A DNA stretch of 64,000 nt from Bacillus sp. RO1 (GTDB lineage: Bacteria; Bacillota; Bacilli; Bacillales; Bacillaceae_I). Under the pieces are notes generated by a model. That model was not told the DNA's origin. It saw only the letters and a program-made list of their open reading frames with translations, and did no database searches. This document shows, in pieces, positions 25,550 to 36,282 of the stretch. Location: positions 50,494 through 114,493 of the forward strand of contig NZ_JAAZWB010000075.1 of assembly GCF_012524115.1 (NCBI RefSeq), given 5' to 3'. The first letter of the stretch is position 1. Each line of letters begins with the position of its first letter. The position numbers and the translations under genes are program-made.

Positions 25550-26502
25550 TATACAAGCCCTCCTTCTTCGCTGTGCTTATGAAGGAAGTGAAGTACATCT
25601 TTCCTAGAAAGGACGCCTAAAGGTTGGTTATCTTGCATAATTGTAACGGCCTCTTCATCTGCAAAAAATGCAAGGAGGTCTCCAAGGGTTAGCTTACTGT
25701 CTACTTCTCGGAAAGGCGTTTCTGAAGAACCTATTTTCAAGTCTTCTATTAGTTCCTCAATGGTTTTCTGAAGAACACTGCGTCTATTCCCGATAAAAAA
25801 TTTCACAAAATCGTTTTTCGGGTTATTGACAAACTCTTCTGGCGTTCCTATTTGTACTGCCTCTCCTTCTTTCATAAGGCAGATCCGGTCGCCAAGTGTT
25901 AGGGCTTCGTTCATATCGTGTGTGACAAACACGATGGTTTTTTGGATTTTCTTTTTCAAGCTAAGAAAATCTTGTTGCAACTGTTCCCTGCTGAGGGGAT
26001 CAAGCGCACTAAATGGCTCGTCCATTAAAATGATAGGTGGATTGGCCGCCAAAGCTCTAGCCACTCCTACACGTTGTTGTTGACCTCCTGATAATTCAGA
26101 TGGCTTTCGTTTTTTATAGATAGACGGCTCGAGTCCTACAAGGTCGAGCAACTCATCCACTCTTTTGGAGATGTCTGCTTTTTTCCAGGATTTAAGCTCT
26201 GGAACGATGGATATGTTCTCCTCGATCGTCATATGTGGAAAAAGCGCAATTTGCTGGAGAACATAGCCAATATTCCAGCGAAGTTCATGGATATTATGTT
26301 CTGAGATACTCTTCCCGTCAATGAGAATATCCCCATTGGTTACATTATGTAATCGATTGATCATTTTCAACGTAGTTGTTTTTCCGCATCCACTCGGTCC
26401 TATTAGGACAAAGAATTCTCCTTCTTTAATTTCTACATTAAAGGATTGGACGGCGGTTGTCCCATCTTCGTATGTTTTGGTTACATCCTGAAAGGTTATC
26501 AA
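25549..26502 (-). CDS. opuFA: Compatible-solute ABC transporter ATPase
   Basis: A 317-residue ABC ATPase with Walker A GPSGCGKTT (residues 35-43), signature LSGGQQQR, Walker B IILMDEPFSALD and the His switch VTHDMNEAL. The C-terminal part (about 250-317) holds a CBS-type element (DNQPLGVLSRKDVLHFL) that in this family can sense osmotic or nucleotide signals. Start is TTG at 26502 with GGGGGAGTG upstream. It is the first gene of a two-gene operon with the fused permease/binding protein. Confidence 0.9.
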   Translation of the reverse strand: MITFQDVTKTYEDGTTAVQSFNVEIKEGEFFVLIGPSGCGKTTTLKMINRLHNVTNGDILIDGKSISEHNIHELRWNIGYVLQQIALFPHMTIEENISIVPELKSWKKADISKRVDELLDLVGLEPSIYKKRKPSELSGGQQQRVGVARALAANPPIILMDEPFSALDPLSREQLQQDFLSLKKKIQKTIVFVTHDMNEALTLGDRICLMKEGEAVQIGTPEEFVNNPKNDFVKFFIGNRRSVLQKTIEELIEDLKIGSSETPFREVDSKLTLGDLLAFFADEEAVTIMQDNQPLGVLSRKDVLHFLHKHSEEGGLV

Positions 26503-26631
26503 AACCTTCTCACTCCCCCATACAAGTATTTATTTCTCTACAGTATTTCCTAAAAGCACAAACTATAAATACCCTACTTTTTAGAGTGTCAAACTTTGTT
26601 TTAAAAATCGCGCAGGACAAGACTTGTTGCA

Positions 26632-26640
26632 TGATATAAT
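26632..26640 (+). promoter_or_regulatory. Extended -10 promoter of the nuclease gene
   Basis: TGATATAAT is a perfect extended -10 element, 34 bases before the ATG; there is no good -35, as is usual for this promoter type. Confidence 0.6.
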
Positions 26641-26674
26641 GAGGAATACTTTTTTGCACCGAAAGGAGACACTT

Positions 26675-27511
26675 ATGAGAATAAAATTATATACATGGTT
26701 TTTAGTTCTTGTTCTTGTATTGGCAGGCTGCTCTTTGGATGAGAGTTCCTCCACTGTGACAGAGAACAATTCAACTAAATCAGTTCAAGAGCTAGTTGAT
26801 CCACCTGATGAGAGTTCATCCAAAACAGAAACAGAAACAGAGAATCTTGAAGAGACCGAACCAGAATACGAAAGGACAGAGGTCCCTCTCGTTCGTGTCA
26901 TAGACGGAGACACAATAAAGGTGATAATTAATAATAAAGAAGAGAATATCCGGTTCTTGCTTGTAGATACTCCTGAAACGAACCACCCTAGAATGGACGG
27001 TCCACAGCCGTTTGGTCCAGAAGCGAAGAAGTTTATGGAAGAGTTCATGGAAGACGGAAAAGTGGAAATAGAGCTCGATGTAAGCGAACGGGACCACTAT
27101 GGACGAATTTTGGCATATGTATTTGTGAATGGCTTGTCAGCACAGGAAGAGCTTCTCAAGCGCGGGTTGGCACGAGTAGCATATATTTTCCCACCCAACA
27201 CGAGATATGTAGATACCTACCAAGCTATTCAAAAGAAGGCTCAAGCGGAAGGGATAGGCATTTGGAGTGTAGAGAACTATGCACAAGAAGATGGCTTTTT
27301 TCCTGAATATGTTGAGGACCCGGTTGCTGTAGTTCCTACCGAAGAAAATCCCGTTTCAGAAAGCTGCAAAGTAAAAGGGAATATCAGCTCAAGCGGCGAA
27401 AAGATCTATCACGTTAAAACAGGAGCTTACTATGATCGGACCATTCCAGAAGCTTGCTTTAACTCTGAAGAAGAAGCTGAAAAGGCGGGATACCGGAAGT
27501 CGATGAGATAA
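26675..27511 (+). CDS. Thermonuclease-family lipoprotein
   Basis: A 278-residue secreted lipoprotein nuclease. A signal peptide ends in the lipobox VLAG-Cys (Cys20), followed by a Ser/Thr/Glu-rich linker (about 20-70). The staphylococcal-nuclease domain covers about 70-205 with RVIDGDTIKV, FLLVDTPE and YGRILAYVFV. The C-terminal module (CKVKGNISSSGEKIYH to EEAEKAGYRKS) is the domain found at the end of YokF-like nucleases. It should degrade nucleic acids at the outer membrane surface of the cell. The ATG at 26675 follows AAAGGAGA. It is monocistronic. Confidence 0.87.
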   Translation: MRIKLYTWFLVLVLVLAGCSLDESSSTVTENNSTKSVQELVDPPDESSSKTETETENLEETEPEYERTEVPLVRVIDGDTIKVIINNKEENIRFLLVDTPETNHPRMDGPQPFGPEAKKFMEEFMEDGKVEIELDVSERDHYGRILAYVFVNGLSAQEELLKRGLARVAYIFPPNTRYVDTYQAIQKKAQAEGIGIWSVENYAQEDGFFPEYVEDPVAVVPTEENPVSESCKVKGNISSSGEKIYHVKTGAYYDRTIPEACFNSEEEAEKAGYRKSMR

Positions 27512-27523
27512 ATTGGGATGAAA

Positions 27524-27553
27524 GAAGAGGAGCCCGAACAAAGGCTCCTCTTC
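27524..27553. terminator. Bidirectional terminator, nuclease / yrhC
   Basis: An 11-bp perfect stem (GAAGAGGAGCC with GGCTCCTCTTC) lies between convergent genes. Confidence 0.85.
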
Positions 27554-27560
27554 AATTTAT

Positions 27561-27794
27561 TTATTGTTCATCCTGTTCTTGTAAAATCTTTTTCAACTTT
27601 CTCGCTCTCCATACAAAGAACACTGCCCCACCAAGTAAAACAACTGTGGCACCCATCATTGTAAAAATCTGCAAAGCTTCTTTTCCTGCATGCTGAAAAG
27701 CTACTCCAATATATAAAAACACACTGACGGTCGTTAAAATAATGGCATATCTAGTATAATCTTGAATCTTTGCTTGTAATACCTTCGAATTCAT
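27561..27794 (-). CDS. yrhC: YrhC family membrane protein
   Basis: A 77-residue protein with two transmembrane helices (about residues 15-33 and 43-62) and charged ends. It corresponds to YrhC, which in B. subtilis follows mccB in the methionine-to-cysteine operon. Function unknown. Here a carboxypeptidase gene and its terminator separate it from mccB, so it probably has its own promoter. Confidence 0.75.
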   Translation of the reverse strand: MNSKVLQAKIQDYTRYAIILTTVSVFLYIGVAFQHAGKEALQIFTMMGATVVLLGGAVFFVWRARKLKKILQEQDEQ

Positions 27795-27872
27795 CTAGAT
27801 TCCCCCCATCTACTATTCACTTTAACATAGTTTGCTAGGTTTTCCGGTATGTAATTTCTTCCGGGAAACGTC

Positions 27873-27904
27873 AAAAGCCTTCTGCAGCAAAACAGAAGGC
27901 TTTT
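27873..27904 (-). terminator. Terminator of the M32 carboxypeptidase gene
   Basis: A 12-bp perfect stem (AAAAGCCTTCTG with CAGAAGGCTTTT) lies 9 bases past the stop codon. Confidence 0.87.
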
Positions 27905-27912
27905 CCTATTAG

Positions 27913-29448
27913 TTAAAATTGATAGATAGCAGAATACTTCTCTTCTAAGTATCTTACCAAATGTTTTGCATCCAATTCTTCTCCCGTCACTTTCACAATC
28001 AATTCGTTTGGAGAATAAAGTTTTCCATATTGATGGATATTCTCTCTTAACCACCCGCGGATTGCCATGAAATCTCCCTGTTCAATTTTGTCATAGAAAT
28101 CAGGCATCTCCTTGATAAACGTATAGAGAATTTGAGCCGCATAAAGATTACCTAGTGAGTAGGATGGGAAATAACCGAAACCGCCAAAGGACCAGTGCAC
28201 ATCCTGAAGGACACCAAGTGTGTCTGTTGGTGGCGTAATTCCTAGATATTCTTCCATCTTTTCATTCCATACCTTTGGCAGATCCTTCACTTCATATTCC
28301 CCGGCAAATAAACCTTTTTCAATTTCATAGCGAATCATGATATGAAGATTGTAAGTCAGCTCATCTGCTTCCACACGAATGAAAGATGGATCTACTCTAT
28401 TTGTGGCAGCATAGAAATCTTCCAATGAGACATCTTGCAGCTGCTCAGGAAAATGCTCTTGTAAATCTTTATAAAAATAAGTCCAAAATTCCTTACTGCG
28501 TCCTACCATATTTTCTAAGAAGCGAGATTGCGACTCGTGAATACCAAAGGATGTCCCACGTCGAATCACTCTTCCTTCATAGGCAGGATTAACTCCTTGT
28601 TCATACATTCCGTGTCCAGCCTCATGGATGGTGCCAAAAATAGCGGAACGAACATTATCTTTCAAATAGCGCGTAGTGATTCGAACATCCCCAGTATTGA
28701 CAGAAGAAGCAAACGGATGCACCGTTTCGTCCAAGCGACCGCCTTCCATATCAAAGCCGATTAAAGGCAGAATATATTGATTAAATTTCTTTTGAGCATC
28801 TATATCATACTCCTGTGCGAAAATATCTTCTCGCGGTTGAGATGGTGAAGCTTTGATTTTATTTAATATCTCCACACTTTTTTCACGAAGCTCTTTAAAC
28901 AATGGATCGAGCTTCTCAACAGTCAATCCCGGCTCAAACTCATTTAGCATCGCATTGTATGGATGCCCTTCATAGCCATAATATTCACCAAACTTTTTCT
29001 TGAATGCCAGCACTTTTTCAAGAACAGGTGCGTAAGAGGCAAAGTCATTCTTTTCCCGTGCTTCTTCCCAGGCCTCATTCGCATCATTAACAAGAATGAC
29101 ATATTCTTGATATTCATCTGCAGGGATTTTTATTGATTTATCATAATTATTTTTCCTCTCGCCTACACATGCCTTTGTCGCTTCATCCAATTGCACCCAA
29201 ACTTTTTCTTCTGTTAAGTATGTAAGCAATTCTCCCATTTCTTCTGAGATAGATAGTTTGAAAGCTTCCGTTGATAATGTTCCTCTTGCTTTTCCAAACA
29301 AGGAACGTCCTTTTTTAGGTGCTTTCGTTTTAGAATCCCAGCTAAGGAGCCCCAACACATCATTATAATGGCAAAGCTTCTCATCAAGCTTGTTGAATGC
29401 ATCCACTTTTTCTTGAACATTCTTCTCTAATACAGGTACTGTAGACAT
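27913..29448 (-). CDS. ypwA: M32 family metallocarboxypeptidase
   Basis: A 511-residue cytoplasmic carboxypeptidase of the Taq/YpwA type. The zinc site IHEAGHGMYEQG (HExxH) lies in the middle, with the family motifs GTSFGIHESQSR and the downstream Glu. Length matches B. subtilis YpwA (501). The ATG at 29448 is preceded by AGGAGG. In B. subtilis ypwA is elsewhere; here it is placed between mccB and yrhC with its own terminator. It probably trims C-terminal residues from peptides. Confidence 0.92.
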   Translation of the reverse strand: MSTVPVLEKNVQEKVDAFNKLDEKLCHYNDVLGLLSWDSKTKAPKKGRSLFGKARGTLSTEAFKLSISEEMGELLTYLTEEKVWVQLDEATKACVGERKNNYDKSIKIPADEYQEYVILVNDANEAWEEAREKNDFASYAPVLEKVLAFKKKFGEYYGYEGHPYNAMLNEFEPGLTVEKLDPLFKELREKSVEILNKIKASPSQPREDIFAQEYDIDAQKKFNQYILPLIGFDMEGGRLDETVHPFASSVNTGDVRITTRYLKDNVRSAIFGTIHEAGHGMYEQGVNPAYEGRVIRRGTSFGIHESQSRFLENMVGRSKEFWTYFYKDLQEHFPEQLQDVSLEDFYAATNRVDPSFIRVEADELTYNLHIMIRYEIEKGLFAGEYEVKDLPKVWNEKMEEYLGITPPTDTLGVLQDVHWSFGGFGYFPSYSLGNLYAAQILYTFIKEMPDFYDKIEQGDFMAIRGWLRENIHQYGKLYSPNELIVKVTGEELDAKHLVRYLEEKYSAIYQF

Positions 29449-29544
29449 GATAATCCTCCTAGTAAAAATAGTATGAAAATTATGTATTATTTTTATATTA
29501 TATCAGATTTTTACTAGAACGCTAACCAACAGCCGCAAAAAAAG

Positions 29545-29571
29545 CCCTATAAGAGCTTTACTCTCATAGGA
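29545..29571 (-). terminator. mccB terminator
   Basis: A 10-bp stem with one G-U pair (CCTATGAGAG with CTCTTATAGG) is followed on the minus strand by TTTTTTT. Confidence 0.85.
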
Positions 29572-29584
29572 CCTTACATCACTT

Positions 29585-31649
<2,065 letters not shown>

Positions 31650-31679
31650 TTATCCCCCCGCAGACATTACTTCCGTGTG

Positions 31680-32381
31680 TTAAGCGTTTTTCAGCTCACT
31701 CAGCATATTTTCAATTAACATGGAAGAATGCAATGCTGCTTTACTTAGGAATTGATCGAAACTGATATTGGATTCTTTTCCTGCGATGTCAGACAGTGCA
31801 CGGATTACCACAAACGGTACTTCAAACGCATGACAAACTTGTGCAATTGCCGCCGCTTCCATTTCCGCAGCTTGCAGCTTGGGCATCTTTTCACGAACCG
31901 CTTCCACACGTACCGGATCATTCATAAAGGAATCCCCTGTTGCAATCAGTCCTTCCACAACCTGCATACCGCTCACATTTTCAGCCGCTTTTTTTGCTAA
32001 AGCCATAAGCTTTGCATCTGCTTCAAATGCTGCCGGCAAGCCCGGAACTTGTCCGTATTCATATCCAAAAGCCGTCACATCCACATCATGATGACGAACT
32101 TCCGTCGAAATAACAACATCTCCAACATTTAATGCTGGCGAGAACCCACCTGCAGATCCTGTATTAATAACTACTTCAGGCTTGAAACGTTCTAAAAGTA
32201 AAGACGTACTAAGCGCCGCATTTACTTTCCCAATCCCTGATTTTGAAAGAACAACATCCACGCCATTCAATGTTCCTGTATAATATTCACAACCTGCAAC
32301 AGTTGTTGTTTCCATACCTTCAATCTTTTCACGCATGATGGTTACTTCTTCTTCCATTGCTCCGATAATTGCTACTTTCAT
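31680..32381 (-). CDS. mtnN: 5'-methylthioadenosine / S-adenosylhomocysteine nucleosidase
   Basis: A 233-residue nucleosidase that removes adenine from MTA and SAH, feeding S-ribosylhomocysteine to LuxS and methylthioribose to salvage. The family motifs GSAGGF (near 75-80), TGDSFMND and [10 protein letters not shown] (catalytic and substrate-binding acids) are all seen. It lies between yrrT and mccA with 30 bases to mccA, consistent with one operon of SAM recycling to cysteine. Confidence 0.96.
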   Translation of the reverse strand: MKVAIIGAMEEEVTIMREKIEGMETTTVAGCEYYTGTLNGVDVVLSKSGIGKVNAALSTSLLLERFKPEVVINTGSAGGFSPALNVGDVVISTEVRHHDVDVTAFGYEYGQVPGLPAAFEADAKLMALAKKAAENVSGMQVVEGLIATGDSFMNDPVRVEAVREKMPKLQAAEMEAAAIAQVCHAFEVPFVVIRALSDIAGKESNISFDQFLSKAALHSSMLIENMLSELKNA

Positions 32382-32459
32382 TATGAAATCCCTCTTTTCT
32401 TAATATGAGCGGCAGGAACATCCACCTCTTTAGAAAAGAGAACATGTAATGCCCACCTG

Positions 32460-33101
32460 CTATTGTTTCGTCGCTTCCATTACCCAGACAAAATGATTAA
32501 ATCGCTGGTACTCCACTTCAAATCCATGCTTTTCAAAAATAGCTGTCAGGACATCCAGTGTTGTATAGTATTCAGTCTTTAAATCATTAGCCAGATTTAA
32601 AAACGTGTGCTTTTCTGCCTGTTCAATTGTCGCTCTGTACGCCTCTTTATTTTCAAAGACCGTATCAGCAAATACTATTTTACCACCTTTATCAAGTAAC
32701 TTTCCATAGTGCGCCACCGCTTCTTCCTTTTCTGCATCTGTCAGATGGTGAAACGCATACGTGCTGACAATGGATTGGATTGGTTCAGTTGGTATCGGAA
32801 AGCTTAGGAAGTCACCATCCTCAAGGCTGACCGTCTTTGGAAGCTTTTCGGCAGCTTTTTCGCGCATCGTTTTGGATGGCTCGATAGCAAAAACTTCATA
32901 GCCATTTTTCAGCAGTTCGTTTGTGAGGTTCCCGGTTCCTACACCAAATTCTACGACAGGGCTTAGTGCCTTAGAGGCCACATCCTTTAAGATATCATCA
33001 TACCCACGGAAAACCTCTGCATATTCTTGATCCTTTCCGCTTACTGTCGCATCATAATAATTTGCCCAATCGTTAAACAGTTCGACGAATTCACGTCCCA
33101 T
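32460..33101 (-). CDS. yrrT: SAM-dependent methyltransferase YrrT
   Basis: A 213-residue class I methyltransferase with motif [12 protein letters not shown] (about 47-57) and motif [13 protein letters not shown]. It is the first gene of the yrrT-mtnN-mccAB operon, as in B. subtilis, where the operon answers to sulfur supply through CymR. A substrate is not known. The ATG at 33101 is used; ribosome site TGGAGTGATC lies upstream. The leader contains ATAGGAATT, which resembles the conserved end of CymR sites, but the rest of the match is poor. Confidence 0.9.
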   Translation of the reverse strand: MGREFVELFNDWANYYDATVSGKDQEYAEVFRGYDDILKDVASKALSPVVEFGVGTGNLTNELLKNGYEVFAIEPSKTMREKAAEKLPKTVSLEDGDFLSFPIPTEPIQSIVSTYAFHHLTDAEKEEAVAHYGKLLDKGGKIVFADTVFENKEAYRATIEQAEKHTFLNLANDLKTEYYTTLDVLTAIFEKHGFEVEYQRFNHFVWVMEATKQ

Positions 33102-33311
33102 AGATGATCACTCCACGAATAATTTATATAATTCCTATAAGCATAGTATGTTTTTAAAAATTAACTGTTCTCAATCTAACACATGTTTCTATTTTCTTCA
33201 ATGAAAATGTTTGGTAGGATATACTTAGATAGTTGGTAGGAGTAGGGTTAGAGCAATTTCAAAAGGGCTACAAAACTACATGGCATAAACCCGACGAAAG
33301 GACTTGGAATT

Positions 33312-33527
33312 ATGAACTTTGAATTTAGTTTGTTGGAAGATAAAGTGGAATTCTTTGAAGCACTTGATTTAAAGACGTTAGAGAAAAAAATAAATGAGCA
33401 AATTGATCATAATCGCGCCATTATGCTTGGGGTTCACTCCGTATCCCATCAAATGCATGTGGACGAGGAAGGCAGACGCTTTTATAGTGCGGTCGTGCAT
33501 TTTAGGTTGAAGGGAAATAAATTCTGA
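33312..33527 (+). CDS. yrzA: DUF2536 protein YrzA
   Basis: A 71-residue protein matching the small YrzA family (MNFEFSLLEDKVEFFEA onward), encoded next to yrrT in B. subtilis in opposite orientation, as here. Function unknown; no membrane segment or signal. Ribosome site AAAGGA lies ahead of the ATG at 33312. Confidence 0.82.
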   Translation: MNFEFSLLEDKVEFFEALDLKTLEKKINEQIDHNRAIMLGVHSVSHQMHVDEEGRRFYSAVVHFRLKGNKF

Positions 33528-33585
33528 TACGTGTAACTTATAGGAAAATCAGTACGTCTAGTAAGTTGAGAAGGAGGCGTACTGA

Positions 33586-34071
33586 ATGCGTGTATTAATC
33601 TCTATGTTGGGATTGGGGATTATTTTGTTGCTGACCGGATGCTCCGGAATGTCAGGGTCAGTTGATACGGAACGGATTACACCACCTGAAGCTGTTGTAA
33701 TAGTTGATGAAGATACATATGAAACGGTGCGAGGTAGCTTCTGTTGGAGCAACAATCGTCAAGGAGTGTGTGAAGACCACTCCGGCTCTGTTGACCTTTT
33801 GGCAGATAAAGAACCAATAATAGTAGCGCCAGGAGAGGAAATAACAATCGATATTTTGGATGGACCGGAGCCTAGTGAATATTCAGTGGATTTTTCGTTG
33901 ACTGATCAATATGAGAATATTGTTGTCTTGGCAGTTAACAACAAATTCATTGCACCAACAGAAGAGGGTCTATATTACTTCTCCTACTTTGCAAGGTGGA
34001 AAAATAAAGCATATGACGGAGATGCCTACTACGCATTTCTGATTGAAGTGGACGAAAGCGCTCGGGAGTGA
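33586..34071 (+). CDS. Lipoprotein of unknown function
   Basis: A 161-residue protein with an N-terminal signal peptide and lipobox LLTG-Cys (Cys19), so it is tethered outside the cell. The body is acidic, mostly predicted beta, and contains two Cys (SFCWSNNRQGVCEDH near residues 52-64) that may pair. I do not recognise the family. Ribosome site AAGGAGG is well placed before the ATG at 33586. Its 3' end overlaps the stem of its terminator. Confidence 0.75.
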   Translation: MRVLISMLGLGIILLLTGCSGMSGSVDTERITPPEAVVIVDEDTYETVRGSFCWSNNRQGVCEDHSGSVDLLADKEPIIVAPGEEITIDILDGPEPSEYSVDFSLTDQYENIVVLAVNNKFIAPTEEGLYYFSYFARWKNKAYDGDAYYAFLIEVDESARE

Positions 34072-34082
34072 GCGTTTTTTTG
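34059..34082 (+). terminator. Terminator of the lipoprotein gene
   Basis: A short stem (CGCTC with GAGCG) followed by TTTTTTT overlaps the last codons. Confidence 0.75.
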
Positions 34083-34092
34083 TATTATTTCT

Positions 34093-35052
34093 CTACAGGA
34101 AATATCTCCGACCTTTATAGTCCCCTTCGAATCTAAGGTTTAATGAGGATAAGTATTTGGAAGTAGCTGTTGGAGAAGGTAGTTGAAGAAACCACCGTAT
34201 TTCTTTATTTGTGACTATATTCCCTATCAACAATTTATGATCAGAAAGTGCTTCTAGATGTGAGACTTTAGAACAATCTCCACATTTAAAGCAATGCCAT
34301 GTTGATCTCTTTTTTTGCATTGGGACACATTTACAAGAAGTACAGATTACCCCAAGTATTAGCTCATGGGGTTCAATATTATAATAGGAAAGAAGATTAA
34401 ACTTATCAGGAGTATGCTTTTTTATCATCAGTTTTGAGAGTTTTAGGAGATCTTTCTTACTTAGTTGTTCGTGCCTATGATTACTGTTAATCTCTTGTAT
34501 TCTGTTTGGAAGGTTCGTATGAAAAGTAACTTTTTTTAGAATAGAGGGTGTAGTCTTGATAAGAGTGGTATTAGTATGAGTTAAAGCGATGAGACTTGCG
34601 ATTGGTATCGGAGGGAAATTGTGTTTCTCTAGCCAAAGTCCAAGCTGAAGCCTTTGACGTGCCGTTTGAGAAATCGGATCGCTTAATTTTTCTAATCCTC
34701 CATTTTCAGGTAAGTGTCTTATTAGTTGATTTGCCTGCTGGTCAAACTCTAAAACTCCATTTATATACTTTGAATCAACTATAATGCAGTGTGTCTGTGA
34801 GAGAAGAACTGTGTCCATTTGAAAGAATCTACCTTTTGGATCTTCAAGCCTGAGACTATTTAATATAAAGTATTTGTCATCAGGGAGATAGGTTAAAAAG
34901 TAATCCATTGCATCTTCCCCTTTATGGCCGTAGAATAATCTACCATGTTCTTTTTCTATTAGTGAGTATTTAGGATGATTTTTTGGGACTCTTCGCATTG
35001 CTGCTTCATGAGTTAGAAGTCTATGCGACTTTTCCCTTTGCTTTTTGATCAT
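34093..35052 (-). CDS. NERD-domain protein with C-terminal zinc ribbon
   Basis: A 319-residue protein. The NERD nuclease-related domain covers about residues 35-150: GHKGEDAMDYFLTYL, FQMDTVLLSQTHCIIVDSK and the following acidic/Lys residues fit its PD-(D/E)xK-like core. A C-terminal zinc ribbon is suggested by CTSCKC and CFKCGDC near residues 240-262, with a basic, aromatic tail. NERD proteins are thought to act on DNA but their roles are mostly unknown. The ATG at 35052 follows GGAGGTGG; a longer frame runs through that site. It stands alone, convergent with the lipoprotein gene. Confidence 0.78.
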   Translation of the reverse strand: MIKKQREKSHRLLTHEAAMRRVPKNHPKYSLIEKEHGRLFYGHKGEDAMDYFLTYLPDDKYFILNSLRLEDPKGRFFQMDTVLLSQTHCIIVDSKYINGVLEFDQQANQLIRHLPENGGLEKLSDPISQTARQRLQLGLWLEKHNFPPIPIASLIALTHTNTTLIKTTPSILKKVTFHTNLPNRIQEINSNHRHEQLSKKDLLKLSKLMIKKHTPDKFNLLSYYNIEPHELILGVICTSCKCVPMQKKRSTWHCFKCGDCSKVSHLEALSDHKLLIGNIVTNKEIRWFLQLPSPTATSKYLSSLNLRFEGDYKGRRYFL

Positions 35053-35115
35053 TTTCCACCTCCGCTTTTTCAATATTAAGTGTATTCTCTTCATCTTAGT
35101 TAATTTCCTGCACAA

Positions 35116-35433
35116 AAGTCATCTTTTTCTAAGCATTTGTTTTACGTGACCAATTCGAGAAATCTCGTTGAAAAGTTTATTTTCCAAACTCCTCATTTTA
35201 TTTTCCGTTACGGAAATATACGAGCCGTAACGCACGATTTATTTTCCGTTTTTCAAAAATACGAGCCGATACATGACATTTACGAGCAGTTCGACAAAAT
35301 ACCCCAACATCCGACACCCGCGATACCCCTGTTTCGCCGCTTCCGCCCCCGCCCCCCCAACGCTAAACCACTCCCCCACCAAAAGCCCTTCAACACTTCA
35401 ATCCCTTGACCTTGCACCCAAGTTCAAGCCCAC
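35116..35433. repeat. Gene-free stretch with 21-bp iterons and a C-rich tract
   Basis: The 10-mer TTTATTTTCC begins at 35176, 35197 and 35238; the related unit ATACGAGCC begins at 35218 and 35259, with TACGAGC again at 35281. Steps are 20-21 bp, so two alternating cores share one 21-bp register across about 115 bases. After this the plus strand turns strongly C-rich (about 35310-35430). I see no convincing gene; short frames here lack ribosome sites. Confidence 0.65.
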
Positions 35434-35457
35434 AAAAAAAGACCCACCCCCAATGGG
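35434..35457 (-). terminator. yrrS terminator
   Basis: A 5-bp stem (CCCAT with GTGGG) and a G-rich loop are followed on the minus strand by TCTTTTTTT, about 33 bases past the yrrS stop. Confidence 0.6.
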
Positions 35458-35490
35458 ATAAGTCCGCCACCTTTATGAAAAATCACATAC

Positions 35491-36189
35491 TTACAACGCC
35501 TTAACCTGCTCCACCTTTGTAGGTTTCCAACCTTTGTTGGTTACCCACTCCAAATAGACTTTGAAGTTCTCACCGGTGGATTTGTTTTTGATAGACGCTA
35601 CAGATAAGTGTTCGCTGCCGCCATTACCCAGGAAGTACAATGTGTAATCCCCACTGTTTAAACGGGTAGCTGCCTCCACGGCTTTTAACTTTTCATTCCA
35701 GTCTACATGACCTTCTTCATAAACGGAAGTATGAGGTTCAGATTGAGAAGTTCCTACTGGTCCCCAACCAGGATTGGTCATCGTTTTAATAACATTTGGG
35801 TCATCGGAGTTTTCGGAAACCTCTGTCTCAGAATCGTCAGCTTCTTCGGATTCTTCCTCTTTTTCCTTTTCCTCTTTCTCCTTTTCTTTCTCAGCAGATT
35901 CTTCCGCTTCCTCAGATTCTGCTTCAGCTTCTTCCTCGTCAGTTGGAGCAGCTTCCTCGGATTCTTGCTCTGCTTCGTTCTCTTCTGTTTCACTTAATTC
36001 CTGTTCTCCTGTAGCCAGCTGATTTTCGTTATCTGTAGCTGGGTCATTCTTTCCGAAGAACAAGGAAGAAGCAAGAACGATGATAAATATAAATACAACA
36101 CCAATCAGGATATTCAAGATCATGTTTGTTTTTTTACGCTTGGTTGTTCGGCCGTAACGTGAGCCACCTTTGTTAAAGTCTAAAGACAC
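35491..36189 (-). CDS. yrrS: DUF1510 membrane protein YrrS
   Basis: A 232-residue protein: a short basic cytoplasmic N-terminus, one transmembrane helix (about residues 24-45), a very acidic Glu/Ser-rich linker (about 50-125), then a folded extracellular YrrS domain (WGPVGTSQSEPHTS onward). In B. subtilis yrrS is just downstream of pbpI and under sporulation control. The start is a GTG at 36189 with GGAGGG upstream. Its function is unknown; location suggests cell-wall work with PbpI. Confidence 0.87.
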   Translation of the reverse strand: MSLDFNKGGSRYGRTTKRKKTNMILNILIGVVFIFIIVLASSLFFGKNDPATDNENQLATGEQELSETEENEAEQESEEAAPTDEEEAEAESEEAEESAEKEKEKEEKEKEEESEEADDSETEVSENSDDPNVIKTMTNPGWGPVGTSQSEPHTSVYEEGHVDWNEKLKAVEAATRLNSGDYTLYFLGNGGSEHLSVASIKNKSTGENFKVYLEWVTNKGWKPTKVEQVKAL

Positions 36190-36282
36190 GACAGTCCCTC
36201 CTAGTCAAAGCCAAATATAGTATAATTACAATAGCTTATTGTACCATCAATACTATAAAAAGCACAGTGAAAAGGATTGCCA

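Noticed and set aside
33140..33180. CymR operator upstream of yrrT
   Set aside because: Only the ATAGGAATT end matches what I recall of the site; the remaining positions fit poorly, so it is not listed as a feature.
35707..36022. Phe/Leu- or Ser-rich plus-strand frames over yrrS
   Set aside because: They are antisense readings of the acidic Glu-rich linker of yrrS.
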